Positions 1 through 13,900 of a stretch of 64,000 bases of DNA are shown piece after piece. Each line of letters starts with the position of its first letter. The stretch's first letter is position 1. This stretch comes from Closterium sp. Naga37s-1. Its lineage: Eukaryota; Streptophyta; Zygnematophyceae; Desmidiales; Closteriaceae. The translations under genes and the position numbers were made by a program. Below the pieces are notes generated by a model that was not told the DNA's origin, did not search any database, and saw only the letters and a list, made by a program, of their open reading frames with translations. The stretch is taken from assembly GCA_947471745.1 (NCBI GenBank), contig CANJKZ010001148.1, positions 69,501-133,500 on the forward strand, given 5' to 3'.

Positions 1-348
1 GCCTTAAAGACCTTAAAGCCCACCCCCTTTCCACGCTCCTACTCAATAACCCCCCATCCACCCCCCCCTTCTTTCCCCCCACAATCCCCTTCCCGTCTCT
101 CTCTCCTGGCCCGAGCGCACATGCGGACTGCAAGCCCGCTTCACCTGCTCGACGCGCTGCCTACTAGTCTCCTGCACGCTGCCCTACGGTCGCTCCAGTT
201 TCCGCGGCTGAGTCGAGCCGACCGCCCTCCAACACGCCATTGCCTCGCGCTCTTCCCGTCTCGCACCCTCACTCTCGTCGCAGCAACCGCTTCACGACCC
301 CCCACACCCTTACCACCTGAAGCCTCACCGCCCCACACCCCCACCGCC

Positions 349-1095
349 TCACGCCCCCACCGCGTCACGACCCACCGAACCCATTGCTACCTGATTCGGC
401 AAAACGCAGTCCAGCACTCCAGGCGCCTTCGCCTTTTTCCCCTTCACAGCTGCATTCACTGCTTTGGCTTTCACCACAGCCCTCGCCGTTTTGCGCTTCG
501 CCGCAACCTTCGCTCTCTCGCGCTTCGCGGCGGCCCTCGCCGCTTTGCGCTTCGCCACGGCTTCCGCTTTCTTGCGCTTCTCCGCAGCCTTGGCCTTCTT
601 AATCTCCGCCGCCTCCAGCGCCTGAAGCGCCCTCGCTTGGATAGCTTGCCGTTCGAGGCTCCGTCCGCCAGGCGTCTGACATGATTGTTCATTCCTATCG
701 CTTTCTCCTGGAGCCGGCGCGGGCGACCATGCGAGGATGCTGCCGGCAGTTGCGGGGAGAATGGCGGCGTTGAGGCCTCTAGGCCGCGTAGACTCACAAG
801 CGGAACAACGCGGTGGTAGTCTGGCGCCATTCGTGCGCGGCGAGGCGAGGAGGAGAAGGACGACAGACGTGATGAGAAGACATTGCAAGATACCGCATCG
901 TGGGACCGCACGCGGCTGATGCCTTCTCTCGCGATTGGTCCTGCTCTTAAACGGCTCTTTGCAAACGAATTCTGTCAATCGAACGGGCAAATTTCGTGGA
1001 TTTTTGTAAAAATTGTGCCATCTAGTGCTGCCGATAGTGCAAAGCGCATGACCTGTTTCTAGTCTTCTCCGTCTCGATATTGATTGGCCCGACAT
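349..1095 (-). CDS. Hypothetical Ala/Lys-rich ORF (weak)
   Basis: Open frame of 248 codons on the minus strand that I do not recognise. About a third of the way in lies a hydrophobic stretch (ITSVVLLLLASPRTNGA) that would resemble a signal peptide, but no Met stands directly before it; the only upstream Met is at codon 1. The last ~90 residues are a basic Ala/Lys/Arg-rich run (AAKRERAKVAAKRKTARA type) predicted to form a charged helix, like histone H1 tails or simple-sequence protein. No homologous partner or splice structure is visible. It may be a real gene with an unrecognised first exon, or only a GC-rich frame left open by low complexity. It lies downstream of the SEC5-A stop in the same orientation. 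Confidence 0.2.
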   Translation of the reverse strand: MSGQSISRRRRLETGHALCTIGSTRWHNFYKNPRNLPVRLTEFVCKEPFKSRTNRERRHQPRAVPRCGILQCLLITSVVLLLLASPRTNGARLPPRCSACESTRPRGLNAAILPATAGSILAWSPAPAPGESDRNEQSCQTPGGRSLERQAIQARALQALEAAEIKKAKAAEKRKKAEAVAKRKAARAAAKRERAKVAAKRKTARAVVKAKAVNAAVKGKKAKAPGVLDCVLPNQVAMGSVGRDAVGA

Positions 1096-1986
1096 TATGC
1101 TTCAAGGGGAGTCTGGATGAAGAGGAGAAAACGTTAACTAAAGTGAGGACCCGAAAACAGACAGAATTAGGACGTTAACCTGATTCAGACAAGGTAAACT
1201 CAGAGCTCGAACATGCAGATTCTGTGCTATAGTTGGCTTCCTAATCGTCCCTCTCGCGGCCGTTCTAGCCTAGAGTGTGGACACGATAGTCGGTGCTTTA
1301 TTCCTGTGTGCTGGCAGGGGGAGGTGGAAATCACTGATAACATGGCATCGCAGTCGCGGAGCGAGAGACGGTCTCCTTGGGTGTGCAATCAAGTGCTGCT
1401 GAAAGCCGCTGCAATCCATGCCCCTCGAGATGATCGCATGAACCATTGGGATCATCGAGATAAACATCCTCGCTGGAAAACAGCGGTGGCGGTAAGCCAT
1501 CGGAATCTGCAAGTTCGGTCCTCGAGATGATCGTCGCGGCCAGCCCGGGCCGCGCACCTGCAATTGTCCCAGGGGAGGGGAGCCATGCAGGTGCACGCCA
1601 AGGGCAGCAACGGAAGCCCTGGCAGACGGGCGCGAATGCTACTGACCTGGCAACATTGGATTTCCCGCCATTTCGTTTGTGCCTGAGAACCGACCACATG
1701 GAAATGCTTGGCACATAGAATGCCCCGCTTTGTGTCCGGAACTGTACTCTGTTTTTGCAATATCTGTTGCCAGCTTGACATTGAATATGAGCCTGATTTA
1801 GGGCACATGTAAGGAGAGCTGAAGGCAACAAAGGAGGATAAGGGAAGAAGGAAAACAATGCCCACATTTGCTTGTAAAATCAACACACCACTATATGATT
1901 GTTGAATATTAATGCAAGACTTTCACAGGACAGCACCAAAACAGCTGAAGGAACATACAGCAACGCTTCACACTCCATGGGCAGTC
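1096..1986. other. 3' flank of SEC5-A, no gene recognised
   Basis: Between the weak ORF and the SEC5-A stop codon I see no protein family. The part next to 1986 is AT-richer and would serve as the 3' UTR and polyadenylation region of SEC5-A on the minus strand. Overlapping open frames of 100-180 codons here have no recognisable domain. Confidence 0.4.
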
Positions 1987-4900
1987 TCAGTACCCGCCGC
2001 CATAACCACGTGCCCCCTGCTGCCCTCTCCTGTCCAGAGCCCTAGCAGCAGACCCGGGCACTGCTGCTCCCCCATATGGTGCTGCCCCTGCCCCTCCCGC
2101 CCCCCCGTATGCCCCACCTGCCCCCCCCGCTCCCCCCCCATATGCCCCTGCTGCCCCCCCTGCCACTCCTCCATACATCCCTGCTCCTGCTCCTCCAGCA
2201 CCTCCTCCTGCTGCTGCTCCATACGTCCCTCTCCCTCCCCCTGCTCCTCCCCCATACCCGGCCCCTTCATACGACCCTCTCAGCCCAGCTGTCCTTGGCG
2301 TCCCCCCAACCCCTTGCCCCACCCCACCAGCACCAGCAGCACCAGCCGCTGCTCCTGGCCTGTACCCCTCCCCAACAGCAACCGCAGCAGCAGCAGAAGA
2401 CACAGCACCAGCAGCTCTAGCCCTGGCAGCAAGGCTAGCAGTAGTATCAGGCACGGGGAGAATGGCGGAGTAGGCGCGGGTGGCACTGGAGCCGGAGGAG
2501 GAGGAGATGGTGGACTGCGCGCCGTGGATGGTGGAGGCATTGTCGTACGCGCCCGAGGGGGAGGCGTGGAGGGAGTCGTCGGGCAGGCGCAGGCCGAAGC
2601 AGAAGACGTTCACGCGCGTGCGGCGCAGCTCCCCCGGCAGCAGGTCCGCTGACAGGCTGTCCGCTATGCCCTGGTTGGGGCACAGCAAATTAAGAACGGA
2701 GCGCAAAGCTTGAGCTGAACAATCACAATCCACTGACATCTTCATTTGGCAACAATAGAACATACAGGTTTCAAAGTCCTACAAATATAAAAAGGAACTT
2801 GCCTTGAGCTGCTCGGGCGTCTGCGGCGTGGGGATGTCCCTCTCCTCGCCCCACTCCCCCGACCGCATCCCGCCGCCCCGCGACAGCTGGCGCTCGTAGC
2901 TGGGGCGGTCGTCGGGCGGCGGGCCGGCGGCAGCGATGGATTGCATGGTGCGGTGCAGCAGCATGTCCCTGAGCTGGAATATGATGTCGTCCAGTGAGGG
3001 CGAGGCGAACGGCTGTAGCACTGCTTGGAAATAGTCCAGCTGAAAGGGGGGGACAGGAGTGAATCAGGGGAGGGGATGGAAGAGGGAAGATGGAAAAGGA
3101 TGCATTGGGGATTGGTGGGGTGAATGACGGTGGCGGTGGGTGCGAGCAGATGCGCAGGGAAGAGAGGAGCGCGAAAGAGGAGCGGCGGGGCAAGAGCACG
3201 GCAGACAGCAGCAGAGGTGGACCTCGAGGGAGAGGTGGCACGAGGCGGGCCTACTTCCACTGACAGAGGGCGTAACCCCCCTCAACTGACAGAGGGTGCA
3301 GCACGGACCTCAAGGGAGAGCTGGCAGAAGGCGTTGGCGTCGAGCTGCTCGAGATCAGCATGCTGGAAGGCCACCTGATGCAGCGCGTCCATTAGGCCCT
3401 CTGCCAGTGTGTTGATTGCACGGTCCACGAATGGGCTGCACCCCGCTGATACCTGCTCGCACACGCACACGCACACAGGTGTGAGGGGTGATGGAGCGGG
3501 TGGAGAGGAAAGAGATGATGAAAGGGCGTCCTTGAGGCTGTGGACAAGAGTGTTGGTGGCACGGTGCGGTCCACAACCGGGCCGCAGCTTGCTCACTCAT
3601 GCTCCACTACTTGTGTGGGGCTGCTTGGGTAGTACTAGTAGAGAGCGTTTTGTGGAAGGCAGAAGTTAGTCATGCATGTGAAATTCGCAGGAAGGAGAGG
3701 GTGGGGGTTGAGGCAGGAAAAGGGTGAAGCGCGAGGGGCATGGCGTGTGGTGTGGAGTGGTGGGAGAGAGGAGGAGGTAGCAAGGCATTGATGGGTGGCA
3801 GCACAGGGTGATGGGAAGATGGGCTCACCTCAGCATGAACGGCGACGAGGGGCAGGATGAGATCCAGAGCCGAGTCCCGCAGACCCTGCATGCATGGCAT
3901 GTTCACAAGGCGCCAACAGTGGAATGGACCAAGAGATGGATGGCATGATGGCATGAGGTTCTGCTCCCATGAGCTGTACCCCTCATACACGCACATGCAT
4001 GCATGCCCACCCATGCCACGGTGTGCCAGAGCTCACATGCCACGTCCATGAGCAACAGAGCCCGGTTGGTTTCACGGATGCAGTACAGCAGTACAGCAGC
4101 GAGCACATGCACATGCAGAAGCAACCCGCAACTGCTGCTGCAGCACACGCCAAAAGAAGTACCAAGGCTTGAGAACCCAGTGTTCAACACACAAGCCTCA
4201 ATCACTTGAAGCCTGGAGATCCCTCAAAACTGGCCCAATTTGACAGGGCGAGCAGCAGCGCACCTTGACAGGAGGCGCAGCAGCCCAGGAGGTGCCATCC
4301 TCAAGGAAGTAGCGAATAACAGCCATGCCCAGGTGCTGCGCCTTGGCGGCAATGTACTGGTCGCCCTCCTTGATGGGGAGAAATAGCAGCTCACCTTGAT
4401 GGGGGGGAAGCAGCAGCCCACTCACCTTGACAGGAGGAGCAGCAGCCCAGGAGGTGCCATCCTCAAGAAAGTAGCGAATCACAGCCATGCCCAGGTGCTG
4501 CGCCTTGGCTGCGATGTACTGGTCGCCCACGCCTGTCTCGGCCTCCACAAACACGCGCTCCACGTCTGCCAGCAGCTGCTCCACCTCGCTCAGGGCCGGG
4601 GGGGTGTAGCCTGGACGGGTGGCTGTTGGCGCTGATGCACTGACAGGAAAAGGAAAAGGGAGAGTGCGGGGTGTGAATCTCTACTGGTCGCCCACGGCTG
4701 TCTCGGCCTCCACGAACACGCGCTCCACGTCTGCCAGCAGCTGCTCCACCTCGCTTAGTGCTGGGGGGGTGTATCCTGGGCGGGTGGCTGCCGGGGCTGA
4801 TGCACTGGTGAACACGAGAAGAGAGTGTGGGGAGTGGGGGGTGGGGGGAGGGTAGAAGGAGGGGAATGTTTCTCCGCCTCCACGAACACGCGCTCCACGT

Positions 4901-7900
4901 ACGCCTGCCACTGCTCCACCTCGCTCAGCGCTGGGGGGGTGTAGCCAAGGGGCGAGGCCGCTGGGGCTGATGCACTGGTGGGGGGAAGGGAGGGAGGGAA
5001 GGGGATGGGATGAAGGAAGAGTGGGGGAAGCGGGCACAAGTGGGAAGGTGCGGAATCAGTTTTGTGCTTGCAGGAAACACTGTAAAGTAAATCCCACCAC
5101 AGATTGCTCTCCATAGGCGATGTTAGCACTGCATCATTCCCTGGCCACCGCACTCCACCCGTGCACCCCTCTCTCAGCCCACCCCCCCACCGCACCCCAC
5201 CACTGAATACCTTGGGTCGTTCCACAGATGCTGGTAGCGTTGGGCGAGGTCGCGGGCAACAACAGATCGGCAGAAGCCGGCGTTGCTGAGGAGCATGAGG
5301 ATGCGCTGATGGGAGTTGCCCACCTCCACGCCCTGCTGTAGCCCCTCAAACTGCGGCGCCCCTTTTTCCCCCCTCACCGCACTCCACTGCTCATTACCTG
5401 GGGTCGTTCCAGAGGTGCTGGTAGCGCTGGGCGAGGTCGCGGGCAACCACAGAGCGACAGAAGCCGGCGTTGCTGAGGAGCATGAGGATGCGCTGATGGG
5501 GGTTGCCCACCTCCACGCCCTGCTGCAGCCCCTCAAACTGCGGCGCCCCGCCCGCCCCCTCTCCCCCCCCTTCCTCCTCGCCCTCCGCCCCCTCCTCCCC
5601 CTCGGGCGGGGCGGATCCGTCTGGTAGCTGCTTGGCCATCTGCCCCAGCGCCTCTGGTGGGGGGAGGAATGGGGGGAGGAATGGAGAGAGAGGGGGAGGG
5701 TAAAGAAAAGAGCGAGCGAAGGGGAAAAGATGAAAGAAAGAGGAGGAACGTGATGCGAGAATTCTCAGAAATACCATGTCACACTGCAGGCATCCACGAA
5801 TGACTCGTACAAGGTGGTTTTGACCGGCGCATACATCCGCCACACCTCTGCTGTCTCGTGAGCTGATGCAAGCTCAGGAGAGACGAATACGAATGAGTCC
5901 CAACTCCCCAGTCAACGCACCGCATGCATCCACAAAGGACTCATAGAAGGTGGTCTTGACCGACGCATACATCCGCCACACCTCCGCAGCTGCCACCGCC
6001 TGCGCTGCTGCTGCGTCCGACCCGCTTGCCACTGGGATGCTGGGGCCGTCTTTTGACAACTGCGCCAGGGCCCTGCGCTCACGCAAGGGCGGAAAGAGAG
6101 GGAGGGAAACGGAGAGTGTTACAGAAGGAACTCCCCAAAGAGCACTTTGACAGAAGGTGCAACATGCCAGGCGGAGCCCTTTTACCCACGACACTTCCCA
6201 CGTCCGACCGACCCCTTACCCTGGGTGCAGTGCCTTGCCTCCTGCAGCACTCACTGTGTGATCTGGTCCAGGGCAGCCCCCACGGTGTCCCCAAAGCGCA
6301 CGGGGAAGTGCGAGATGTCAAACTCAAAGCCCTTGGTGAGGTGCGCTGGTGCCGGCACCCACTCCTCCTGCCGCACCTTGTGTTAATGCATGTCCGACCC
6401 CTTACCGTGGGTGCGAGCCTTGCCCCCTGCAGCACTCACTGTGTGATCTGGTCCAAAGCGGCCCCCACAGTGTCCCCAAAGCGCACGGGGAAGTGCGAGA
6501 TGTCAAACTCAGAGCCCTTGGTGAGGTGCGCTGGCGCCGGCACCCACTCCTCCTGCCGCGCCACTTCCCCCGCCGCCCCGCGCATGATGAAGCACAGCTG
6601 CCGCACAAAGCGCGCTGTGATGGTGATGCGGCACTGGTGCAGCGCTTGCACTGAATGGGGGATGAGGGGAAGAGGACAGAAAGAGGGTCGGTGGGAAGAA
6701 GAAGGATGTGATGGTGATGCGGAACTGGTGCAGCGCTTGCACTGGGAGGGGAAGGTGGAAGGAAGAGGGGGGGGGGGGGGGTCCGCTTGCAAGGAGGGCG
6801 CAACGGGAGGTGGAGAGAGGGGCGGTGGGAGGCAGAGACAGGCTGCCTGCCACATACACAGCCGCAGCCCCTGCTGCTCTCCAGCACTGTGAGCTGATTG
6901 TAACAGTCACCCGCTTGCCTCAAAGGCCCCACACGCACCTGCCAGGGGAGGAGCCGCCTCGGCAGAGGACGCCTGGGCGACAAGAAGGCGGCACGCGTGG
7001 ACCAAGGCGCGCGCGTGGACCAGGGCGCCCGCGTGGACCAAGGCGCGCGCTCAGACCAGGCGCGCGCTCAGACCAGGCGCGCGCTCGGACCAGGGCGCGC
7101 GCGCGGACCAGGGCGCGCGCGCGGACCAGGGCGCGCGCGCGGACCAGGGCGCGCGCGCGGACCAGGGCGCCCGCGCGGACCAGGTCGCGCGCGTGAACCA
7201 AGGCGCGCGCTCAGACCAAGGCGCGTGCTCAGACCAGGCGCGCGCGCGGACCAGGGCGCGCGCGTGGACCAGGGCGCGCGCGCGGACCAGGGCGCGCGCG
7301 CGGACCAGGGCGCGCGCGCGGACCAGGTCGCGCGCGCGGACCAGGTCGCGCGCGTGGACCAAGGCGCGCGCGTGGACCAAGGCGCGCGCTCAGACCAGGC
7401 GCACGCTCGGACCAGGGCGCGCGCGCGGACCAGGGCGCGCGCGCGGACCAGGGCGCTGCGCCGCGGACCAGGGCGCGCGCGCGGACCAGGGCACGCGCGC
7501 GGACCAGGGCGCGCGCGCGGACCAGGGCGCGCGCGCGGACCAGGGCGGCGCGCGCGGACCAGGGCGCCGCGCGCGGACCAGGGCGCGCGCGCGGACCAGG
7601 GCGCGCGGCGCGGACCAGGGCGCGCGCGCGGACCACGGCGCGCGCGCGGACCAAGGCGCGCGCTCGGACCAAGGCGCGCGCTCAGACCAAGGCGCGCGCT
7701 CGGACGCGCGCGGACCAGGGCGCGCGCGGGGGACCAGGGCGCGCGCGCGGACCAGGGCGCGCGCGCGGACCAGGGCGCGCGTGCGGACCAGGGCGCGCGC
7801 GCGGACCAGGGCGCGCGCGCGGACCAGGGCGCGCGCGCGGACCAGGGCGCGCGCGCGGACCAGGGCGCGCGCGCGGACCAGGGCGCGCGCTCGGACCAAG

Positions 7901-10900
7901 GCGCGCGCGCGGACCAAGGCGCGCGCGCGGACCAGGGCGCGCGCGCGGACCAGGGCGCGCGCGCGGACCAGGGCGCGCGCGCGGACCAGGGCGCGCGCGC
8001 GGACCAGGGCGCGCGCGCGGACCAGGGCGCGCGCGCGGACCAGGGCGCGCGCGCGGACCAGGGCGCGCGCGCGGACCAGGGCGCGCGCGCGGACCAGGGC
8101 GCGCGCGCGGACCAGGGCGAGCGCGCGGACCAGGGCGCGCGCGCGGACCAAGGCGCGCGCGCGGACCAAGGCGCGCGCTCGGACCAAGGCGCGCGCGCGG
8201 ACCAAGGCGCGCGCGCGGACCAAGGCGCGCGCGCGGACCAAGGCGCGCGCGTGGACCAGGGCGCGCGCGCGGACCTGCAGCATGTAGGGGCGCAGCTCCC
8301 AGCTGCTCTCCCAGTCATGCGCCTCACACTCACCTGCCTGCCTGAGAGGTCCCACACTCACCTGCTAGAGGAGGAGCCGCCTCAGCCGCAGCAAATGCGG
8401 ACGACGCCTGTGCGACAGCGGAGACGGCCTGCAGCATGTGGGGGCGCAGCTCCCGACTGCTCTCCAGGGCCGTGAACGCGTCTGTGACGTGGCCCTCAAA
8501 CACGCCTACGATGCCCATCACCATCGCCACGCCCTCCATCTGTGTGTGCTTGCGGTACGGGCCCCCCGCGCCTGCTCCCCCTCCGCCCTGGTTGGAGAGG
8601 CCCGAGTTGGAGCGCGGTAGCGGGGGCTTGGCCCCGTATGCTCCTGCGTAGGGGTACGCTGCAGCTGCCTGGTGGTGGCAGAGGGAGGAGGTGGAGGGGA
8701 GGGCAGGGAGAAGGGTGGGAAGAAGGGGACTGGAATGAGATGATGCGGTACAAGCTGTGTGCAAAGCAGGCCCTTACTCTCAGCAGCCCTTTGCCGCTCA
8801 TTCGTCCCTCCCACCCACCCATGCACGCACCCACCCACGCATGCTCGCACCCACCGGGGTCTCTTTGGAGAAGTTGGCGAATTTGCCAGTGAAGGTGCCC
8901 AGCGTGACCTATTGTGAGGCGCTAAACAACCCTCCACTCGCACACATGCACCCACTGGCACGCACCCACACACCCACCCACCCACTGGCACACGCACCGG
9001 AGCATCCTTGGAGAAGTTGGCGAACTTGCCGGTAAAGATGCCCAGCATGACCTTCCACAGCTGCTGCTGCAGCACACCCACCCACGCACCCACCCACACA
9101 CACACCTAGAAGCACCCACCCACTGGCACACCCACCGGAGTGTCCTTGGAGAAGTTGGCAAACTTGCCGGTGAAGATGCCCAGCATGACCTTCTGTGTTG
9201 TGGGGCGCATAACAACCCTCCACTCGCACACACCCACACATACACGCACCCACCCATCCACTCGCACACGCACCGGAGTCTCTTTGGAGAAGTTGGCAAA
9301 CTTGCCGGTGAAGATGCCGAGCATGACCTTCCACAGCTGCGGCAGCTGCTGCTGCAGCACGGCGGCCAGGCGGCACACGAGCAGTGCGTGCTGCTGCTGC
9401 ACCTCCTCCTCCTCCTCCCCATCCAACACGTCCTCCGCCTCCTCCTGCTCCTCCACCTCCCCGTTCAAAAACGCTGCTAGGCCTGGTTCCAGCTGAAGGT
9501 CAAAAGAAAGGAGCAAGGGAGCAGGATGGGGAGAGCAACAAGCGGGAATGGAGGGAATCAGCGTGCCCACCGCCTCGTCCTATTACTGCACCTCTTCATT
9601 CAGAAATGCAGCTAGGGACGGCTTCAGCTGAGGGGTTAAGTGGAGCATGAGGGGCAGAGTCGGCCATTCGAGGAGCAAGAAAAGAAGAGAGCAGACACAA
9701 AGAGGGAGTTCTTCTGCTTCTGTTCCCACCCACGCACCTTCTCATGGGGGTTGCGCTGCAGCAGGCGCCACTGGTGCTCCTCCTCGCGTTTCTCCTGGCG
9801 GCGCCGTCGAATGCCATGCACGCGGCGCTCATGCTGCTGCACGCACGCCTCCAGCAGCCCTCGGATGCGCCGCTCCCTCATGCCCACGTACTGCCACACG
9901 GGGTCGCTGTCCGGGTCGATCTCTAGCAACAGGCGGATGGCGTTTTCTACCTGGGAGGGAGGGCAGGCAGGGGATTCATGCATGAGTCAACACTCCCGCA
10001 TGCCCACGTACTGCCACACCGGGTCGCTCTCCGGGTCGATCTCTAACAGCAGGCGAATGGCGTTCTCCACCTGGCCACATAAACGAGGGTGAATATGGAT
10101 TCGACTACAGACTCAGCGCTCCCGAGGGACGACACGTGAGGATTCTGACCTGTAGACCAACCGACCGTAGCAGCAGACATTTCGCATTCTCATGTGAGAT
10201 GGATGTCTGGAGGGGAGGCGGGAGTGCTGAGACTTGGCTGTGGAAGCTCAACGAGACAGTTGCCAATGCATGTGCATGCATTCAACCCCTCCTCTCGTGA
10301 GGCCGTTTCACCAACTGCTAGAGTGGTTCTGCCACGAGACATGCAGCTGAACTCACGGTGGCGGGGGCAGCGGTGGGGTCGCTCATCTGCGCGTACAGGA
10401 TGCGGCTGAACTCGTCCACCACCTTCTCCACCTCCTCGTTCACCCTCCCCCCTCCCAGCAAGGGCGTTCCACCCTGCTACTGCAGATTTGGCTCATGAAG
10501 GAACTTACCGTGGCAGGAGGGGCGGTGGGGTCGCTCATCTGTGCATACAGGATGCGGCTGAACTCGTCCACCACCTTCTCCACCTCCTCGTTCACCCGCC
10601 GTAGGATGTTCGACTGGTGGGGGAGAGGTGAGTGGTGGTAGGGGAGAGGAAGAGAGGCGAAGGGTGGGAGAGACACGGAAAAGACAGACGGAGATGTTAA
10701 GTTGTTGAGGTGAATAAACGGTGAAGTGAAGAGGGGTGCACATCGAACGTGATTACATGTGAGAAGCATGTTCATTGGTTCTGAGACTCACGTGGCCGGT
10801 GGACGAGATGGACTCACATGGCCAGTTAGCGAGATGGACTTGGCCTTGAGGTACTCGTGCACGGCGCTGTCATACTCGTGCTTGCGCAGGTGGGCGCGGA

Positions 10901-13900
10901 TGGCGGATGGCATGTTGAAGAGCGTGCGGAACCGCAGCAGCAGCCCCTGCACCGACTGGATGCGCTGCACTTGCGCCTGGCAGAGGGGGAGGGGGTGTGG
11001 GTGTGGGTGCATGGGTGGCGATAGAAACAGGGATGGGAAAAAGGGAGCATGGGCAAAAGGGAGCATTGGAGCATGCTCATCAGCAGCAGCCCCTGCACTG
11101 ACTGGATGCGCTGCACTTGTGCCTGGCGTGGGGGGCGGGGGTGGGCACGTGGGTGGGAGAGAAGAGAAGGGAAGTTGCATAAATAAGCAAGAGAAAGAGG
11201 AAGGATGGGAAGTGGGCATGGGGGAGAGCAGGACGGCCGAACAGGGACGAGCAAAGACCAGAAAGGCAGTGGCACAAGGCCAATAAAAGGAGCACGGCCA
11301 GCAACACAGCACCACAAAAGTGGCAGCTGGCGAGCATTCCTGATTCATCCCCTTCCAGACACACTCTGCTGCGACAGCAGGCAAGCGTTCATTCAAGAGC
11401 AAACGCACTCTGCGTTCGAGCAGCGGGCCGAAGGCGGTCTTGGAGTGATGGTCGACGTTGAAGATGGCGGCTGCCAGTGTGTCCAACGCACAGTCCCTCT
11501 TCATTGATGCTAGCCCCCGCTCGATGTCTGCATGAGCACACACGCACACATGCATGATAGAGAGGCATGCGTGGAAGGGGGGGAGAGACAGCGGTCTTGG
11601 AGTGGTGGTCGACGTTGAATATGGCGGCTGCCAGTGTGTCCAACGCACAGTCCCTCTTCATTGATGCTAGCCCCCGCTCGATGTCTGCATGCGCACATAA
11701 GCACAGTGTGGAGGGAGGGGAGCGAGGGATGAGAGGGGAAAGGCGTGAAAGGGGTGAGAGGGACCAGTGTGTCCAGCGCACAGTCCCTCTTCATTCATGC
11801 CAGCCCCCACTCGATGTCTGCAGCACGCACGCACGATAGAGAGACAGACGCAGGGAGGGAGGGATGAGAGAGTTGAGGTGTGAGAGGAGTAAGCGTGTCT
11901 GCATGAGCACATGAGCACAGCGTGGAAGGAAGGGAGCGAGGGTGAGAGGCGTGAGAAGGGAGAGCGGGGAGAGTGCGGAGAGACGGGTGGAGAGCATTCA
12001 TAGCACAAGAGACGAACCAGGCACACAGCTCTGAATCACCTTGAAGTGCACCCTATGAAAGAGCTTGTCAGGTCACACTTGCACTCCCTCCCTAGCCTAT
12101 CACATGAGCCTGTCCCCCTTACTTCAGGACGTTCTTAACCTGAGTAATCTCCTGGTACCCACAACCACAAACCCAGCAGCATCCAGCAGTACTGATGGTT
12201 TTGCAGGAAATGAAGCACTGGCCGACCCACCGTTGATGGTGGTTTTGCAGGAGATGAAGCAGTCGAAGTTGTTCTGCACGAGGCGCTTGAGCTGCTCCTT
12301 CTCGCGCTGCATCGTCTCGCCCACCTTCTCCCGCCCCTCCTCCAGCTCGCGCGCACTGCTGCCCCCGTGCACCACTGTCAGGTACAGCATCGGCTCAAAC
12401 GCCTCGTCCAGATTCACCAGCATCTCTGCATGCAAGGGTAAGGGGTGGGATGGCATGGCATGCAGTGCAGATGGGAGTTGAACACTGCTCTGCTCGCTGC
12501 CCCCGTGCACCACTGTCAGGTACAGCATCGGCTCAAACGCCTCGTCCAGATTCACCAGCATCTCTGCATGCAAGGGTAAGGGGTGGGATGGCATGGCATG
12601 CAGTGCAGATGGGAGTTGAACACTGCTCTGCTCGCTGCCCCCGTGCACCACTGTCAGGTACAGCATCGGCTCAAACGCCTCGTCCAGATTCACCAGCATC
12701 TCTGCACGTGGGGGTAAGATGGGAGGGTGGCATACACAATGGACCAGGGCTTGATTGCACTTCATGGACGTGGGGCCAGCCGTGCCCTGTCACGCACATT
12801 CATGTGCCACGTCAGCATGCATGCATGCGCAGACCCACAAAATCGCATGCACATGTAAACACACGGAATGCCAGTCAGCAGCAAGCAAGAATGGAGAGAC
12901 ATGCCTACAATATCCATGCCAAAACTCTCTACCTAGGGTCACAACATTCGCCTGAGCAGCCCCACACCAGCCTGAATGAACTGAACGCAGCAAGGACAGT
13001 TCCTGACTGACCTGGGTGGAGTGAGCGGTCGGGCGCAGGCTTGCCCTTGTCGTAGCGGCTCTGCAGACACATGTGCTCCACGTCCAGTGGCCTGCCGTAG
13101 GCGTAGAGTAGACACACGCGCACACAAACACCCACACGCACACGTGCGCACAGGAAGGGAAGCACAACGGTTGGGAGATGGACGGTAGGAGGCAGCGGAG
13201 CAGAGGGGTAGAGAAAGAGGCAGGCAGAAGCAAGAGGTGGAGCGAGGAAGCACATGGACGGGCGAGGAGGGAGCGTGCAGGAGCCAAGGAGGAAGGGTAT
13301 ACGGAGTGCAGTCAGGCAGCCAATGCCTGGCGGTGCGTGACGGGTAAATTATAACGCACTGGACAGGACTCGCCACTCACCCCAAGCTGAGGAGGGGTCA
13401 TGGTGCTGAAGCTCAGAGGCTCATTGGTGCTCCACTGAGGCACTGCCTGCAAGTGACCGCACTTGCAGCCTCTCTACGGGATGAAAGGGCATGGCACTCA
13501 CCCCAGGCCGAGCGGGTCCATGATGGTGGACCCCAGCGGCTCGTCCGTGCTGCCCTGAGTCACTGCCTGTGAGGGGCCTCTCGAGCTTACATGGCGAAGC
13601 TTGAAGGTGCATGACAGGGTCGCACATGATGTTGAGTGATTTGACACGGAGACGGAGCACTCACCCCAGGCCGAGCGGGTCCATGATGGTGGACCCCAGC
13701 GGCTCGTCCGTGCTGCCCTGGGTCACCGCCTGCGACCGCACATTTGCCCGCCCGCCCAGTGCTGCTCGCAGCTCCCGCACCTTCCGCATCAGCTGCCCTC
13801 TCCAACGTGCGTGCGAGTGAGTGAGTAAGTGAGCAAGTGAGTGAGTGGGTGAGTGGGAGAGGAATCGTAAGAGAGGAGGGGACGAAGAAGATGACCATAA

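Noticed and set aside
121..684. 187-codon plus-strand ORF at the window start
   Set aside because: His/Leu/Arg-rich low-complexity shadow of the Ala/Lys-rich minus frame. No recognisable domain.
1331..1886. Overlapping 144- and 178-codon minus ORFs after SEC5-A
   Set aside because: No domain, overlapping frames, and located in the expected 3' UTR or flank.
6997..8475. 492-codon plus-strand frame and similar long minus-strand frames
   Set aside because: They are produced by the 18-bp repeat, whose length is a multiple of three and lacks stops. No start context, splice support or domain, and they lie in a SEC5-A intron.
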